The position numbers and the translations under genes are program-made. Below, piece after piece: positions 1 through 8,313 of a stretch of DNA of 45,628 bases. The notes beneath the pieces were generated by a model. It did not search any database. It had not been told where the DNA came from and was given only the letters and a program-made list of their open reading frames with translations. The stretch comes from Rhizobium sp. ASV20 (lineage in GTDB: Bacteria > Pseudomonadota > Alphaproteobacteria > Rhizobiales > Rhizobiaceae): the NCBI RefSeq assembly GCF_016429015.1, contig NZ_JAELTU010000046.1, forward strand, positions 1 to 45,628. The letters are read 5' to 3'. Numbering within the stretch: position 1 is the stretch's first letter; the number at the start of each line of letters is the position of its first letter.

Positions 1-2
1 AC

Positions 3-182
3 ACCAATGGCCGGGTGCGAAAATGGCTTTCGAGAGAGGTCGACCCATTGTCGGTCACAGATGCCGATCTGATCGAGATCTGCAATCGGCTCAATGCGAC
101 GCCACGAAAATGCCTCGGCTTCCGCACTCCGACCGAAGTCTTCCGAAAGAAACTGCTCGCCCAGATAAGGCATGCCAGTTAG
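3..182 (+). pseudogene. IS30-family transposase, C-terminal fragment
   Basis: An open frame enters from the left edge and stops at TAG 180-182. It encodes about 59 residues that match the C-terminus of IS30-family DDE transposases: a TNGRVRKWL stretch (the end of the catalytic core, where canonical members read VENxNxRIRRWLP) followed by the family-typical NATPRKCLGFRTPTEVF tail. Only the last part of the gene is inside the window, so it cannot be judged whether the element is intact upstream. The orientation is the same as the IS30 remnant at the right edge, but the residues differ enough for the two to be different elements. No terminal inverted repeat could be assigned in the following 200 bases. 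Confidence 0.85.
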
Positions 183-386
183 TTTAGGCAGCCCCGCAAG
201 TCGCGGTTCAGCATGAACTCACATTCGTTCGCTGCTGTCATCGCTCAGGAATAGACCGGTCCCCATTCATCGGAAACCCGCCAAAGTCCACCCGAAGCGA
301 AGATCGGCAGCAGACTAACAAAGTACGGGTGCTCTTCCCTTTCGGCCCCTCGGGCTCGGCAAACTGCGTTAAATCGGCAGAGCGGC
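183..386. other. Short non-coding spacer after the transposase
   Basis: No convincing reading frame or structured element is visible. It probably contains the right end of the IS30-type element and insertion-site debris, but no inverted repeat could be defined by eye. Confidence 0.4.
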
Positions 387-1241
387 TCACATTTTTGTCG
401 CACCACTTACACGCGTAGGAGGCACGTCGAGATAGTTCGCGGCCACGTCTTCATGAAGCTTGATAACGTCATCGACCAAAACTTCCGCTAGCCAACACAA
501 CGTTTTGACTTCAAAGATGAATGCCTCTCCGTATTCGTTCGTATTTGGATAATATCGTTCATAGATGACTTCGACTTGGGGTTCGCCCGTTTGGAAACGG
601 CGACCGAACGATAAGCGCGAGCGCCCCTTTAGGATATCTGAAGAGCCGTCTTTGAAGCTTCCGATCCAATATTCGCTCCCGAGTGCCTGTGCATCCAATA
701 ATAACCGATGGCAGGCATCCTCGACGGTCATTCCTTGCCAAGACTTGCTGCTGTGAGCTTGCTCTTGTGCCCTATCCGCGTCTTGTAGGCGTGCGCTTAT
801 GGCATCGGTTTCAAAATTGCGTTCTGCGCGAACTTCAAACGGTGCGGTGCCAAAAAGCAGAAGTCCCTTGTGATTTTTCTGAAACGCGCCAGCAAGATAG
901 TAAAGATACTCGCCCCATGGCTCGATCCCCCAGAAAACTCCGTCATAGGTGGCTGGCTTGCCGTGATCCGCCGAAAAATCAAACCAGACGGGAAGCACCG
1001 CCGGGTCTTCAATGACGAACTTGGGCTGGAGATTGACTACAGGGTGTGCAGCCAGGTTGATCGTCGCATCACCTAATGGCTTGACCGCCTTTGCCTTCGA
1101 CGAGCCACGAAAAAACTTCTGGAACCAGCTTGGCATAGGACCCCGCGAAACAATATTCGCGTTTTCTACTATCCAAATGACGTTACCGGAAAGTTGATCT
1201 GCGGCGATGCGCGCGAATGCGGTCGGCATTGTACGAGACAC
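387..1241 (-). CDS. Hypothetical protein, orphan next to an insertion sequence
   Basis: A 284-residue soluble protein with no signal peptide or membrane segment that I can see. The frame can start at GTG 1241 or at ATG 1229 (the fifth codon); neither has a clear ribosome-binding site. The middle is rich in aromatics and Gly (GVFWGIEPWGEYLYYL), and the C-terminal half carries acidic and Tyr-rich stretches. I do not recognise a family. It lies convergent to the transposase tail and divergent from the alpha/beta hydrolase. A sustained frame with balanced composition argues for a real gene, but the function is unknown. Confidence 0.6.
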   Translation of the reverse strand: MSRTMPTAFARIAADQLSGNVIWIVENANIVSRGPMPSWFQKFFRGSSKAKAVKPLGDATINLAAHPVVNLQPKFVIEDPAVLPVWFDFSADHGKPATYDGVFWGIEPWGEYLYYLAGAFQKNHKGLLLFGTAPFEVRAERNFETDAISARLQDADRAQEQAHSSKSWQGMTVEDACHRLLLDAQALGSEYWIGSFKDGSSDILKGRSRLSFGRRFQTGEPQVEVIYERYYPNTNEYGEAFIFEVKTLCWLAEVLVDDVIKLHEDVAANYLDVPPTRVSGATKM

Positions 1242-1348
1242 GATCGTTGTAGCCGGATACCTGCTGTCGATGTGTTGATCGGAACCGGCTCTTCTGCAGC
1301 GGCTCTCGCATTGCTATGACGGTGGTGCCTCGAACCAAAGGACACCGG

Positions 1349-1987
1349 ATGCCCCACGACTTTCTCGTCACTGGCCCCCAAGACGCCAAGATCACGATCG
1401 TTCTCGCTCACGGAGCGGGCGGTGCAATGGACACGCCGTGGATGGAAAACATGTCCAAAGCGTTTTCCTTAAAAGAGTTACGGATCGTCCGGTTCGAGTT
1501 CGGCTACATGTCAGAGCGGCGATCCACCGGAAAGCGGTCGCCGCCCCCGCGCGCCGAACTCCTCAAGCAGGAATACGAAGCTGTTATCAAAGAACTTAGG
1601 TCGCAAGGGCCACTCGTAATCGCAGGGAAATCCATGGGGGGACGGGTGGCTAGCATGATCGCGGACGACCTCCACGATATAGGAACGATCTCTGGACTGC
1701 TCTGCCTCGGCTACCCATTTCATCCAATTGGAAAGCCGGACAGTTTGCGGACCGATCATCTCGCCGACTTAAAGACCCCGACCCTCATTTGCCAGGGCAC
1801 GCGTGATTTGTTCGGATCGCGAGACGAGGTCTCTGGCTACAGGCTCTCCAAGAGGATTGAAATTCTTTGGTTGGAAGATGGAGATCACGACTTTCGTCCG
1901 AGAAAGGCTGTCTCCGGGCTGACCGCTGCAGAGCATGTCACGACCGTCGCCGACCACATCGCGGCGTGGGCCTCTCGGCTACCCTAA
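1349..1987 (+). CDS. Alpha/beta hydrolase of the KANL3/Tex30-like type
   Basis: A small cytoplasmic serine-hydrolase-fold protein of about 212 residues. An early LAHGAGG stretch forms the oxyanion region after the first strand, and GKSMGGR is the nucleophile elbow (G-x-S-x-G). A late GTRDLFG supplies the acid and DGDHDF the catalytic His. This order and short length match the KANL3/Tex30-like (dienelactone-hydrolase-related) bacterial family; the substrate cannot be inferred. I start it at ATG 1349 because an AAAGGA-type ribosome-binding site lies about 8 bases upstream. An in-frame ATG at 1316 would add 11 residues without a site. It stands alone; about 237 bases follow before the convergent regulator gene. 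Confidence 0.8.
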   Translation: MPHDFLVTGPQDAKITIVLAHGAGGAMDTPWMENMSKAFSLKELRIVRFEFGYMSERRSTGKRSPPPRAELLKQEYEAVIKELRSQGPLVIAGKSMGGRVASMIADDLHDIGTISGLLCLGYPFHPIGKPDSLRTDHLADLKTPTLICQGTRDLFGSRDEVSGYRLSKRIEILWLEDGDHDFRPRKAVSGLTAAEHVTTVADHIAAWASRLP

Positions 1988-2224
1988 GGACGTAAGCCGA
2001 AGAAACCTGAATAGATCGCATGGTGGCCTGTTAGGGCCTCGGCTTCCCTCTGAACTGGCATTTTGAAGCCGCTAGGGGTGCGCCTCTCCGGGCGCTCTTG
2101 ACAACATGCCGCCAAGGCTGGAGCGGCTCGGCAAAAGACCGTGGGGTACGAGAAGAGAATTGTGCTCTTTGTCGATTTCCGTGACTTCAAGACGGATGTG
2201 GATCGGACTGTTTTCGATAGAGCC
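1988..2224. other. Intergenic spacer, nothing recognised
   Basis: It separates the hydrolase from the convergent Lrp-type gene. Short open frames on the minus strand have Arg/Pro-rich shadow composition and no ribosome-binding site. No terminator with a U-tract is visible. Confidence 0.4.
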
Positions 2225-2677
2225 CTAAAGCGGCAGTGACCTGCTTGGCACAACCGTTTTCATCACCAGGGTGGATGTCAATCGCTGCACGCTCGGCAGT
2301 TTCGACAGCCTTTCATCGTAGAACTGCTGAAAAGCCGGAAGATCAACGGTCACGACATGAAGCATGAAGTCCGGGTCACCGAATAACCGGACGGCCTGCA
2401 CAACCTCGGGAAGCCTCGGAACAGCCCTCTCGAACGCGGCCACGCTTTCGCTGTCGGTCTTGGCAAGGGTGACGAAGATGACGGCTGCAAAGCCCAATCC
2501 CACGGCACTTGGCTCGACCACCGCGCGATAGCCGGTGATGATGCCTGCATCTTCCATGGCCCGAACCCGTCGATGGGCCGGGGAGAGAGAGATTCCGACA
2601 CGCTCTCCTAATTCTGTGAGAGATTGTCTCCCATCTCGCTGCAATTCAGCAAGGATTTTTCGATCTGTTTCATCCAT
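2225..2677 (-). CDS. Lrp/AsnC-family transcriptional regulator
   Basis: A 150-residue protein of usual Lrp/AsnC length. Residues 1-60 form the winged helix-turn-helix (DRKILAELQRDGR, then LTELGERVGISLSPAHRRVRAME). Residues about 65-145 form the ligand-binding RAM domain, with the characteristic GDPDFMLHVVT segment and the V-x-x-L-x-S-T-x-V-M-K-T end. Proteins of this class bind amino acids and control neighbouring transporters. It diverges from the LysE-type exporter gene with 81 bases between the start codons, the classical regulator/exporter arrangement, so it probably activates that gene when an amino acid is in excess. The start at 2677 is the first Met of a typical MDETDRKIL opening. Confidence 0.92.
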   Translation of the reverse strand: MDETDRKILAELQRDGRQSLTELGERVGISLSPAHRRVRAMEDAGIITGYRAVVEPSAVGLGFAAVIFVTLAKTDSESVAAFERAVPRLPEVVQAVRLFGDPDFMLHVVTVDLPAFQQFYDERLSKLPSVQRLTSTLVMKTVVPSRSLPL

Positions 2678-2758
2678 GCAGAAGATGTTGCCTCAAAATG
2701 CTGTTCGTTGGCAAGAGATAGGAAACACCTTGCGAGCGATCAGCGCTAACTTGTCGAT

Positions 2759-3376
2759 ATGGACACCAACACGCTCTTGCTCTTTTCGATTACCGTTCTG
2801 CCGCTGGTCTGCACTCCCGGCCCGGACATTTTTTTTGTTGCCTCGCAGGCTTTATCCGGGGGCCTCAACGCAGGTCTTCGCGCCACAACCGGCGTAATTC
2901 TGGGCTACTGTGTTCATTCTTTGCTCGTCGCCCTTGGGCTTGCCGCCGTAGTCGCAGCATCGCCGATCCTGTTCGAGGTGATCCGCTGGCTCGGCATCAC
3001 TTATCTCGTCTACATCGCCTACAAACTCATACGCGCGGCGTTGAAGCGGGGGCGAATTTCTGTCGCACACAGACCGGTCAAAGACCAGCTCACCAAGGGC
3101 TTTTTGACCTCGCTGCTCAATCCGAAGGGCATGATGGTCTACATCGCGATCCTACCTCAATTCATGGACCACAAGAGCGGCAATGCCACCGCTCAAGCCG
3201 TGATCTTGTCGGTCGTGTTCATGTTTTGGTGCACGGTTGTCTACTCTGCGGTCACCATGGCCTTGAGCCGCATCGGCGGAAGGGAGTTGAACGATGGTCG
3301 CCGCAGGCTTGTCGACGGCATGGCCGGAGGAATGATCCTTGGCGCCGCAAGCTTCATGGCGCTAGCACAACACTAG
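2759..3376 (+). CDS. LysE/RhtB-family amino-acid exporter
   Basis: An inner-membrane protein of 205 residues, the usual size of the family, with about six hydrophobic segments. The family signature near the N-terminus, CTPGPDIFFVASQAL, and the conserved TSLLNPKGMMVYIAILPQF segment after the cytoplasmic loop are both present. The family exports amino acids such as lysine, threonine, homoserine or cysteine; the exact substrate cannot be read from sequence. It is transcribed divergently from the Lrp-type gene, which is the likely local regulator. No operon partner follows. Confidence 0.9.
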   Translation: MDTNTLLLFSITVLPLVCTPGPDIFFVASQALSGGLNAGLRATTGVILGYCVHSLLVALGLAAVVAASPILFEVIRWLGITYLVYIAYKLIRAALKRGRISVAHRPVKDQLTKGFLTSLLNPKGMMVYIAILPQFMDHKSGNATAQAVILSVVFMFWCTVVYSAVTMALSRIGGRELNDGRRRLVDGMAGGMILGAASFMALAQH

Positions 3377-3379
3377 GCT

Positions 3380-3656
3380 CCGGGGTGACAAGAAGCGCCG
3401 TCTTCCCGGTGCGCGGCCACGCCGCTGTCGACGTGTTCCGGCCGGTATGCACCAGCCTGATGCTGTCAATCAGCTCCCACCGGATGGAGCTCTTCATGAG
3501 ATATCCCTTGGCGCCGTTCGCCGGCGCCTGGGATGCAACCTGCTCCGTAGCGTAGGTCGCCAGGATGATGATGCGGGCCTCAGGATAGTCAATCCTGCGC
3601 CCTTCCGTCCTGACTACATCGGGATCCGTCAGCGTCGGCAACCGCGCCGCCAACAT
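3380..3656 (-). pseudogene. Response-regulator (NarL/FixJ-type) receiver remnant
   Basis: The minus strand carries a fragment that reads YPEARIIILATYATEQ, GAKGYLMKSS and ELIDSIRLVHTGRN. This is the beta4-alpha5 part of a NarL/FixJ-type receiver, where intact members read FPxARIIMLTTY, AGAKGYLLKSS and ELIDAIRxVHAGR. The phosphorylation-site half upstream is missing or scrambled. The frame runs into unrelated sequence after HTGRN instead of a LuxR-type helix-turn-helix. No start codon with a ribosome-binding site is evident. It therefore looks like a decayed gene squeezed between the exporter and the siderophore operon. Confidence 0.6.
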
Positions 3657-3687
3657 TCATGCTGGCCATCGCCTGTACGAAACGCTT

Positions 3688-4845
3688 TCAGCGGCCCAAA
3701 TCGATCTTGGGAGCCATGAACCGTTTGCTCATCAACCCCGCGAAAGGACGTGACAGCATTATTGGCAGGATCCACGACTGGAGCCTTATGCCCAGTTGAC
3801 TTCCCGGCACATATTGGCCGCCGATCTTCTTCGAGACAGCCTGCATCCTCGTCGTGACCGGGCGCATGCGAGCTTCGTAAGCCTCAAAAGCCTCGGAAAA
3901 GCCCTTTGTCGACAGTTCCTGCGCGAGCACATATGCACCGGCTAGCGCAGTCGAGGTGCCCTGGCCGGACAGGAAAGTCAGGCACCAGGCCGAATCGCCC
4001 AGAAGCACGATCCGCCCTTTGGACCAGCTTGTCATCTCGATCTGCGAAATCGTATCGAAGAATGCGAGATTCCAGTCGATATCGGCATCAAGGGCGAACG
4101 CGACCGGGTCCGGCCAAGTGCCGAAATGGCGTTTCAGCATCGGCAGACGCGCGGCGGGTTCCACACGGTCCAGGCTGGCATCACGCCAGCAGAACAATGT
4201 AGCCGCGGTGCCATCGCCGATATCATACAGGCCGCCCTGAAGATCCACATCCATCATCCCGACGAAACTGGCGTTCAGCGGTCGATCGAGTTTTATCCTC
4301 CACGCCGCTGCGCGATAGCCCAGCGGGCGCAAGAATTCCTCGTGCGGACCGAAGGCCAACCGTCGGACACTGCTTCGATAGCCATCTGCTCCAACGACGA
4401 TATCGAAAGTCTCGCTGACGCCGTCATCGAATGTGACGTCAACGCCCCCCGCAACCTCCTTGATAGTGGAGACGGTCGTGGAATAGCGTATTTGCGATGT
4501 CTCGCGGACAGCGTCGGCAAGGATGCTCTGCACATCCTGGCGAAGAATTGCAAGTATGCGACCGCCTGCAACATCGGCCAATACCTGATAATCATATGAA
4601 AACAGCTTTCGGCCGCGAACATCCCGATAATGTGCTGGACCAAGTGGCATAGCACGGGCCTTGAATTGATCAATAAGACCTAGCCGCTCCATCACGCCCC
4701 AGCCGTTCAGATGCAGGCCGATCGAATAGCCAGCGGCGCGATTGGCCGGAAACTTCTCGATGATGGTGCTTCGGATACCCTTCTGTGCCAGGCAGGCGGC
4801 AAGCGTGAGGCCGCCGGGGCCGGCGCCGACGATGAGAACATGCAT
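3688..4845 (-). CDS. FAD-dependent monooxygenase (PHBH fold, TetX-like) in the siderophore operon
   Basis: A soluble flavoprotein of about 385 residues. The N-terminus has the Rossmann dinucleotide fingerprint VLIVGAGPGGLTLAACLAQKG followed by an acidic strand end (IIEKF). A DG-type motif (VVGADGYRSSVR) lies mid-protein, and GRIVLLGDSAWCLTFLSGQGTSTALAGAYVLAQEL is the second FAD-binding motif, so all three PHBH-class signatures are present. Such enzymes hydroxylate aromatic or polyketide-like substrates with NAD(P)H and O2. The start at ATG 4845 is chosen because GAGGA lies 7-8 bases upstream; the frame could extend to 4887 into the receptor gene. It is the last gene of the permease-receptor operon, 10 bases after the receptor stop, so a role in modifying the imported siderophore or releasing its iron is inferred. 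Confidence 0.88.
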   Translation of the reverse strand: MHVLIVGAGPGGLTLAACLAQKGIRSTIIEKFPANRAAGYSIGLHLNGWGVMERLGLIDQFKARAMPLGPAHYRDVRGRKLFSYDYQVLADVAGGRILAILRQDVQSILADAVRETSQIRYSTTVSTIKEVAGGVDVTFDDGVSETFDIVVGADGYRSSVRRLAFGPHEEFLRPLGYRAAAWRIKLDRPLNASFVGMMDVDLQGGLYDIGDGTAATLFCWRDASLDRVEPAARLPMLKRHFGTWPDPVAFALDADIDWNLAFFDTISQIEMTSWSKGRIVLLGDSAWCLTFLSGQGTSTALAGAYVLAQELSTKGFSEAFEAYEARMRPVTTRMQAVSKKIGGQYVPGSQLGIRLQSWILPIMLSRPFAGLMSKRFMAPKIDLGR

Positions 4846-4855
4846 GCGCTTTTCC

Positions 4856-6868
4856 TCAGAACTGGATGCTGAGGCGGCCGCCGACACTGCGGCCTTTGCC
4901 TAGCTGATAGACGTTCCCAAAACCAGATGACGAAGCATCGAAACCATAGACGCTATAGGTCTTGTCGAAGATGTTGTTGACGAAAAGATCCGCCACGACA
5001 TCCTTCTTGACCTTCCAGCTGACACCCGCGTCGACGAGCGCATAGGCACTCTGGCCGATAGTATTGGTCTCGTCGAAGAAGGTCGAACTCTGGTAGCTCA
5101 CACCGACGCGCGGGATAAGTTGGCCGCGATCATTGGGTAGATCGAATGTGTAGTCGACCATGAGGTTGGCCGTCACCGCCGGTGCGTAAGGGACGCGGTT
5201 GCCGGTAAGGTCGGTGCCCGGCGTCACCGGGTTGTGGTATTTCGTGAATTCGCTTCGATTGAGCCCTAATCCGCCACTAATGCCGAAACCGCGGTCGAAT
5301 TCCTTACGCAGTCGGAAGTCGATGCCCTTCGATGTCACCTCCCCCACGTTCTGCAGATATTGCAGCGGTTGCACGCCGACGAACATCTGGTAGTCCTTGG
5401 TGACATTGTAGTAAGCCGAAAGCGAGGCGGTTAGTGAGCCGTCATCAGAGCGGTATTTTAGTCCTGCTTCGCCGTTGTAAGTCGTCTGGGGATCATAGGT
5501 GTAGGCGATGTTGGCAACCGTCAGTGTTCGCGTGAAGCCACCCGCCTTGAAGCCGGTACTGTACAAGCCATAGACCTGCCATTCGTCGGTTAACGCATAG
5601 CTTGTCCCGAGCTTTGGAGAGAAGGCCGAGAAGTGATCGGTCCCGTCGAGCGATACGCCACCTTCGGCGTGAGCCTTGACAGCTTCGTAGTCGAACCGGA
5701 CACCGGGAGAAATATCCCAACGATCCGTTGCATGCCAGGTCAGGTCGCCGAATGCGGCATAGGAGCCGATCTTCTGCCGGGCGGCCATCGAATAGGCAGG
5801 GATACGCCGTTCGAAATCGACATATTGATACGAAAGCCCACCAACATAGTCGATGGCATTGCCGGTGCCGGGATTGGAAGCGATCCGGAGTTCCTGGTTG
5901 AAGGTCTTCTGCGTTTCCGGCGTATAGGAGCCGAAGATCGTGCGATCGAGGTCGCGGTCCTGGTAGCCGCTCAGCGAGGTGATTGTCGCATCACCCAGAT
6001 CGTAGGATGCGGTCAGACCGTAGCTTGACGTGTCGAGTGTGTATTCCGATGGCATTGGCAGTGCCTTGCGCCTGTCGACCAGCGATTCCATGACGAATTG
6101 CTCTTCATCCGATTTCAACCTGTCGCGCTGTGCGCTGAACATGATGTCCAACGGGCTGCCCGTCGGCGCATAGCGCAAGCGGGCTCGGCCGGTCCAATCG
6201 CTGGTGGCGCCAAGCTTGTCGTCCGTCGTCATGCTGGTGTAATCGGCAAACTCGCGGCGAAAATTGATCGACGCATCGCCAAACAGCGTGTCCTCTATCA
6301 ACGGTGTGTTGAATACCAGCCCCGTTTCGACGCCAGTGGTGCTAACAATGCCATTGACGCCCAGCCGCAGTTCATCGTCCGGCTTTCGTGTGGTGACGTT
6401 GATGACGCCGCCGATCGCGCCGCGGCCATAGAGCGTTGACTGCGGGCCATAGAGCAGCTCGACATTCTCAAGATCGTTCGGAAGAACCTGCGCGAATGTC
6501 GCAAAATCCTGTGGCAACCCGTCAACATAGAGCTGGACACTGGGATTGTAGAAGTCGACCGAGGACTGTCCGCGAACGGTTATATTCGTGTAGGCGCGGC
6601 TTGAGCGCATATCGATGGCTGTATCGGGGAAAACCTTATCGAGCTGATCAACGGCCGAGACGCCGGCCCTTCGAAGATCTTCGTCGTCGACGGAATAGAT
6701 CGTCGCTGCGGCCTTGTGGACATCTTCCGTTCGCTTTGTTGCGGTAACGGTGATTACCTCCAGCACAGTGGAGTCCTGTTTCTGATCGTCCTGGGCGAGA
6801 GCGGAATTATAGGAAAGAACGGCTGCCAGCGTCAGTGCTGAAACGCCTGATAGGGCATTTGCTCTCAT
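4856..6868 (-). CDS. TonB-dependent outer-membrane siderophore receptor (system 1)
   Basis: An outer-membrane active-transport beta-barrel of 670 residues. A signal peptide covers about residues 1-25 (cleavage after ALA). It is followed by a TonB box (VITVTATKR, about 39-47), a plug domain to about residue 160 with the NVELLYGPQSTLYGRGAIGGVINVTT signature, and a barrel ending in the expected terminal Phe (LSIQF). It would take up a ferric siderophore using TonB-ExbBD energy, which is not encoded here. The ribosome-binding site AGGAG lies 8 bases before ATG 6868. The start overlaps the permease stop by ATGA, so the two are translationally coupled. The neighbouring RhtX-like permease and AraC regulator suggest a rhizobactin- or pyochelin-type ligand, but the ligand cannot be read from sequence. 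Confidence 0.92.
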   Translation of the reverse strand: MRANALSGVSALTLAAVLSYNSALAQDDQKQDSTVLEVITVTATKRTEDVHKAAATIYSVDDEDLRRAGVSAVDQLDKVFPDTAIDMRSSRAYTNITVRGQSSVDFYNPSVQLYVDGLPQDFATFAQVLPNDLENVELLYGPQSTLYGRGAIGGVINVTTRKPDDELRLGVNGIVSTTGVETGLVFNTPLIEDTLFGDASINFRREFADYTSMTTDDKLGATSDWTGRARLRYAPTGSPLDIMFSAQRDRLKSDEEQFVMESLVDRRKALPMPSEYTLDTSSYGLTASYDLGDATITSLSGYQDRDLDRTIFGSYTPETQKTFNQELRIASNPGTGNAIDYVGGLSYQYVDFERRIPAYSMAARQKIGSYAAFGDLTWHATDRWDISPGVRFDYEAVKAHAEGGVSLDGTDHFSAFSPKLGTSYALTDEWQVYGLYSTGFKAGGFTRTLTVANIAYTYDPQTTYNGEAGLKYRSDDGSLTASLSAYYNVTKDYQMFVGVQPLQYLQNVGEVTSKGIDFRLRKEFDRGFGISGGLGLNRSEFTKYHNPVTPGTDLTGNRVPYAPAVTANLMVDYTFDLPNDRGQLIPRVGVSYQSSTFFDETNTIGQSAYALVDAGVSWKVKKDVVADLFVNNIFDKTYSVYGFDASSSGFGNVYQLGKGRSVGGRLSIQF

Positions 6869-8136
6869 GAGTAGGACTCCTGCTTGAGTTCATGTGTCGG
6901 CAAGGTTGGAACGGTTGTGGCAGGCGCACTCGTTTCCCCAGCGGATACATGCACCGGGAGAATGCGGACGAGAGCGATGCCAAGGGCAAGAAGCGCCGCG
7001 GAGACTACGAAAACTGCGGGGTAACCGAAGTGCTGGCCGAGTTGACCCGCTGCAACGCCGGCTGCGATCGCGAGAATGGCGTCGGCGCTTTGCAGAATGG
7101 CAAAATCGGTCGCGACCTGTCGCGGCGAGCACCAGTTCATCTTCGCCGCATAAAGCGCCACAAAGGACATCGCGACACCTGCCGCCAAAAGCAGTTCCGC
7201 AACGATAACCAGCGTCTGGTTAGGCACGGTATTGGACATCACGAAGGCGAGCGCCAAGCAAACCAGCATGTTGAAGGCGCCGACCAGACGAAGCCCGCGG
7301 CGGATGCCCAACCACTGGGTCAATGTGGTCCCAAGCAGCGCCGCGACGATGCCCGCCAATGCCCCGCCGATCCCCTTGATCCAGCCGATTGTGGAAAGCG
7401 ACAGTCCGGCATCGACCATTAATGGTCCTGTCAGGGAGACCGCCAGCCTGACACCTGTCTGATAGACGATGAGGAAGCCAAGCCCTGCTATCAGCTGCCG
7501 GTTGGCGAATGCGGCGCGAAAGCTTGGGCGCGCTCGTCCCCCTTGATTTGCCGAAGTCGTCCCCAAACGCCGTGCCATAAAGGAAGGCACAGTCAGCACG
7601 GCAATCCAGCCGGCCATGGCGAGCATTGAAATCTGCCAACCGAAGGCGGCGTAGACCGGCAACCAAAGCCCCGCTCCGACAAGAAAGCCGAGATATCCTC
7701 CAAACGTGCTCGCACCGCTCGCGGCTGCCCTGTTGTCCGTCGTCGTGGCGTGCACGCCAAGAGAATCGGTAGCAATATCCTGGGTGGCGGCGATCAATGC
7801 CATCACCAGGAGCACGCCGGTCAGAGCCGCAAGTTGCGTGGCAGGCGGAAGCATCGATGCAATGAGGAAGGTGGCGATCAGGCCCAGCTGGCAGCTCAGT
7901 ATCCACGTTCGTTGGGTGAAGAACCGATCGACGAGTGGCGCCCATAGAAATTTCAATGCCCAGGGCAGGAACAAGGCCGACAGATAGCCGATCTGATCAA
8001 GCCCCACGCCCGCGTCGCGAAGCACAACGGGCAACGCCGTCTGCACCATACTGCCGGTTATCGATTGCGCGGCATAAAGCCCTGCAAGGACAAGCATCGC
8101 CACGGCAGGTAACCGCCGGCTTCCAACGTCAAACAT
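6865..8136 (-). CDS. RhtX/FptX-like MFS siderophore permease
   Basis: An inner-membrane protein of about 423 residues with roughly 12 hydrophobic segments and no ATPase. The opening ALPVVLRDAGVGLDQIGYLSALFLPWALKFLWAPLVDR and the loop ATQDIATDSLGV are typical of the AmpG-like branch of the major facilitator superfamily. That branch includes RhtX (rhizobactin 1021) and FptX (pyochelin), single-subunit carriers moving a ferric siderophore from periplasm to cytoplasm. ATG 8136 is preferred, with GGGGA about 8 bases upstream; a TTG at 8151 is possible. The gene heads the operon with the receptor and monooxygenase and faces an iron box at 8215-8229. Family assignment rests on motif reading, so another AmpG-like role is possible. 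Confidence 0.85.
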   Translation of the reverse strand: MFDVGSRRLPAVAMLVLAGLYAAQSITGSMVQTALPVVLRDAGVGLDQIGYLSALFLPWALKFLWAPLVDRFFTQRTWILSCQLGLIATFLIASMLPPATQLAALTGVLLVMALIAATQDIATDSLGVHATTTDNRAAASGASTFGGYLGFLVGAGLWLPVYAAFGWQISMLAMAGWIAVLTVPSFMARRLGTTSANQGGRARPSFRAAFANRQLIAGLGFLIVYQTGVRLAVSLTGPLMVDAGLSLSTIGWIKGIGGALAGIVAALLGTTLTQWLGIRRGLRLVGAFNMLVCLALAFVMSNTVPNQTLVIVAELLLAAGVAMSFVALYAAKMNWCSPRQVATDFAILQSADAILAIAAGVAAGQLGQHFGYPAVFVVSAALLALGIALVRILPVHVSAGETSAPATTVPTLPTHELKQESYS

Positions 8137-8214
8137 TCGATATATCCCCAAGGAGGCGGCAGCTCGCCAACTCCGTATTATTGACGCGGTCTGTGTAGTA
8201 TCAAGCGTATAACT

Positions 8215-8229
8215 TGACTATCGTAATCA
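8215..8229. promoter_or_regulatory. RirA-type iron-responsive operator (IRO), system 1
   Basis: TGA-CTATCGTAA-TCA matches the rhizobial IRO consensus TGA-N9-TCA exactly. It lies in the divergent promoter region between the permease (start 8136) and the AraC gene (start 8314), so it could repress both under iron sufficiency. The flanks (TATAACT before, GGTATA after) are nearly identical to those of the box at 9675. Confidence 0.7.
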
Positions 8230-8313
8230 GGTATAATTTATCGGGATCGGCTCGTAATTTGCGATGCCGCGCGGCTTCGGGGCAAAGCTGAGCAAGAACA
8301 GGAGGTTACCGAG

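Noticed and set aside
7220..7945. Minus-strand frame of about 241 codons inside the permease gene
   Set aside because: It is an alternative frame of the RhtX-like gene with an Arg/Cys/His-rich shadow composition.
8214..8237. TTGACT followed by TATAAT as a sigma-70 promoter
   Set aside because: The spacer is only 12 bases; the TTGACT is better explained as the left half of the iron-responsive operator.
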